From contig NZ_FNNV01000001.1 of assembly GCF_900106745.1 (NCBI RefSeq), positions 992,001-1,056,000 of the forward strand: DNA of 64,000 nucleotides, written 5' to 3'. The position numbers were made by a program, and so were the translations under genes. Within the stretch, counting starts at the first letter, position 1. Each line of letters starts with the position of its first letter. Source of the stretch: Paenibacillus sp. CF384 (GTDB lineage Bacteria > Bacillota > Bacilli > Paenibacillales > Paenibacillaceae). Shown here one piece after another: positions 62,789 to 64,000 of this stretch. Under the pieces are notes generated by a model, which ran no database searches, was not told the origin of the DNA, and saw only the letters and a list, made by a program, of their open reading frames with translations.

Positions 62789-62997
62789 GAATACCGCCTC
62801 CTAATCGTCAATTAAACCCTTAAACCGTATCTGTTAAAAAACTGCCTCCCGAACGTCGTGCTCAGGATAGCAGCTGTGGCGTGTTATGTACGACTTCTCT
62901 CGAACGAATTCGGGCGAACCCTAGAACCGCAAGAAAAAGTCTACTGGAATTAACTCCCCTTGTCAATAGAAACGGAATCTGTCTTGGGAGACGAAAA

Positions 62998-63026
62998 ACG
63001 TCCGGATGCAGCAAGCACCCGGACGT
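62998..63026 (-). terminator. Terminator of hbs
   Basis: A 12-bp stem ACGTCCGGGTGC / GCATCCGGACGT with one G-U and a 5-nt loop, followed by TTTTT on the minus strand. It lies 22 bp downstream of hbs. Confidence 0.85.
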
Positions 63027-63048
63027 CATCAACGGTCTGAACCGTTTC

Positions 63049-63324
63049 TTATTTGGAGACAAGATCTTTAAGTGATTTACCCGCTTTGAAAGACGGGATT
63101 TTGCTTGCTGGGATGTCGATCTCTTCACCCGTTTGCGGGTTGCGACCTTTACGGGCTTCGCGGCTTTTCACCTCGAAGTTACCAAATCCCACCAATTGCA
63201 CTTTATCCCCGCCTTGCAGCGAGTCGGAGATGGCATCAAAAACGGCATCAACCGCTTTGGAAGCATCTTTCTTGGAAAGGTCAGTCAATTCGGCTACTTT
63301 CGCAATCAGTTCCGTTTTGTTCAT
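63049..63324 (-). CDS. hbs: DNA-binding protein HU
   Basis: 91 residues from ATG at 63324 ([20 protein letters not shown]), with GGGGAGGTGAAAG upstream. The DNA-binding arm has [19 protein letters not shown] dimeric nucleoid protein. It lies directly downstream of spoIVA, as in B. subtilis; the 260-bp gap before mtrB has no gene, only the terminator. Confidence 0.96.
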   Translation of the reverse strand: MNKTELIAKVAELTDLSKKDASKAVDAVFDAISDSLQGGDKVQLVGFGNFEVKSREARKGRNPQTGEEIDIPASKIPSFKAGKSLKDLVSK

Positions 63325-63576
63325 TTCTTTCACCTCCCCTGACGGCAGTTCATAAGCACATCATTATCATTCTGTTTTACCGAAACCTCAGAAAATATAC
63401 CTGCAGGCCTTGGTGCAAAGAAATTCCGTTCTGTGCAAATCCTGCATACTGAACCATGAACAGATTTATAGTAATACAGTTGGCTATAGAATTTCAAGAG
63501 GCTTAGCAAGTTTTTCCGAGGATTACTCTAGGTTTTTCATGCTTTTCACACCGAAATACCCCTGAAAACGACAAAA

Positions 63577-63605
63577 AAGAGACACGCTGTGTTCGCGTGT
63601 CTCTT
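63577..63605 (-). terminator. Terminator of spoIVA
   Basis: An 11-bp stem AAGAGACACGC / GCGTGTCTCTT with a 7-nt loop and six T residues on the minus strand, 5 bp after the stop. Confidence 0.9.
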
Positions 63606-63610
63606 CCGCT

Positions 63611-64000
63611 TTACAAGATTATGGCAATCAGACCGCCAGAGCCTTCGTTGATGATTCTGCCCAGCGTTTCCTGAAGTTTATAGCGCGCATTGTCAGGCAT
63701 CATCGCAATTTTGCCTTGGATGCCTTCCCTTACGATGGAATGGAGCGAGCGACCGAAGATGTCGGACTCCCAGATCTTGATTGGGTCGTTCTCGAAATCT
63801 TGCATCAAGTAGCGGACCAATTCCTCGCTTTGTTTCTCCGTACCGATAATCGGAGCGAACTCGGACTCCACATCCACGCGAATCATATGGATGGAAGGCG
63901 CAGTCGCCTTCAAGCGAACACCGAATCGAGAGCCTTGGCGAATGAGCTCCGGCTCATCAAGCGCCATCTCGGCAAGCGACGGCGCGGCTATGCCGTAACC
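63611..64000 (-). CDS. spoIVA: Stage IV sporulation protein A (C-terminal fragment)
   Basis: The last 129 residues are in the window; the rest lies beyond the right edge. The sequence GYGIAAPSLAEMALDEPELI, then IHMIRVDVESEFAPIIGTEKQS and GRIINEGSGGLIAIIL matches the C-terminus of SpoIVA, the ATPase that forms the spore coat base layer. It is upstream of hbs, as in B. subtilis, and is followed by a terminator. Confidence 0.93.
   Translation of the reverse strand, partial: GYGIAAPSLAEMALDEPELIRQGSRFGVRLKATAPSIHMIRVDVESEFAPIIGTEKQSEELVRYLMQDFENDPIKIWESDIFGRSLHSIVREGIQGKIAMMPDNARYKLQETLGRIINEGSGGLIAIIL

Noticed and set aside
1-64000. CRISPR arrays, tRNA and rRNA genes, IS elements, prophage
   Set aside because: No regularly spaced repeats, cloverleaf-like segments, transposases or integrases were found; the lone glucosaminidase is not enough for a prophage call.

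Overview
The window looks like chromosome from a Paenibacillaceae species (Paenibacillus or a close relative): moderate GC, Bacillus-type ribosome binding sites, TTG and GTG starts, sporulation genes (spoIVA, ypjB) and bacillithiol genes. Nearly everything reads on the minus strand. The gene order is a reversed copy of the Bacillus subtilis spoIVA-hbs-mtrB-hepS-menG-hepT-ndk-cheR-aroC-aroB-aroH-trpEDCFBA-hisC-tyrA ... ypiF-qcrABC-ypjA-ypjB-ypjC-ypjD-dapB-mgsA-bshB1-bshA-cca-birA-panBCD-dinG-ypmB-asnS-dnaD block, with family-specific insertions and losses. I see no rRNA, tRNA, CRISPR array, transposase or prophage.

Layout. 1-8.5 kb holds loosely linked genes: the start of an OppA-like lipoprotein, PrsA-like foldase, LrgA/LrgB with a D-2-hydroxyacid dehydrogenase, DoxX, a DsbA-like oxidoreductase, a glucosaminidase and an unidentified transporter. 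8.6-11.3 kb holds a metallo-beta-lactamase-fold protein, Zur and a nucleotide-sugar dehydratase homologue with a damaged active site. 11.5-24.3 kb runs dnaD, asnS, ackA, hbd, a short FtsH-like protease with a membrane partner, tseB, mtaD, rex, dinG and a TPR protein. 24.4-33.6 kb is panBCD, birA, cca, bshA, bshB1, mgsA, dapB, a TPR protein and mazG-like. 33.7-39.5 kb is yitT (plus strand), ypjB, ypjA, the menaquinol:cytochrome c reductase qcrABC, ypiF and an IDEAL-domain protein. 39.8-43.5 kb carries a winged-helix protein, a histidine phosphatase and an ECF sigma/anti-sigma pair. 43.5-55.1 kb is the aromatic amino acid supraoperon. 55.3-64 kb is cheR, ndk, a futalosine-type menaquinone cluster, TRAP (mtrB), HU and the 3' end of spoIVA.

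How the genes connect. TRAP (62567-62788) has its probable target in the same window: the trp leader at 52134-52422 has a consensus-like promoter, about 19 (G/U)AG triplets and a terminator just before trpE. The prenyl diphosphate synthase, MqnA, MqnP/UbiA, UbiX and MenG genes can supply menaquinone that QcrABC oxidises. Rex and the ackA/hbd genes link redox state to fermentation. BshA and BshB1 make bacillithiol.

The strongest candidates for undescribed elements are RNA-level. (1) A short transcript at 43404-43473 has an ideal sigma-A promoter whose spacer is exactly a perfect cre site. (2) A structured RNA at 4200-4370 has mutually exclusive stems and an interleaved pairing, followed by a terminator. 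(3) A pair of near-identical hairpin elements lies upstream of panB and of hisC. At protein level the most curious item is an FtsH-like protease lacking its extracytoplasmic domain, overlapping a gene for a membrane-anchored extracytoplasmic protein. All calls come from reading the sequence; no database search was run.
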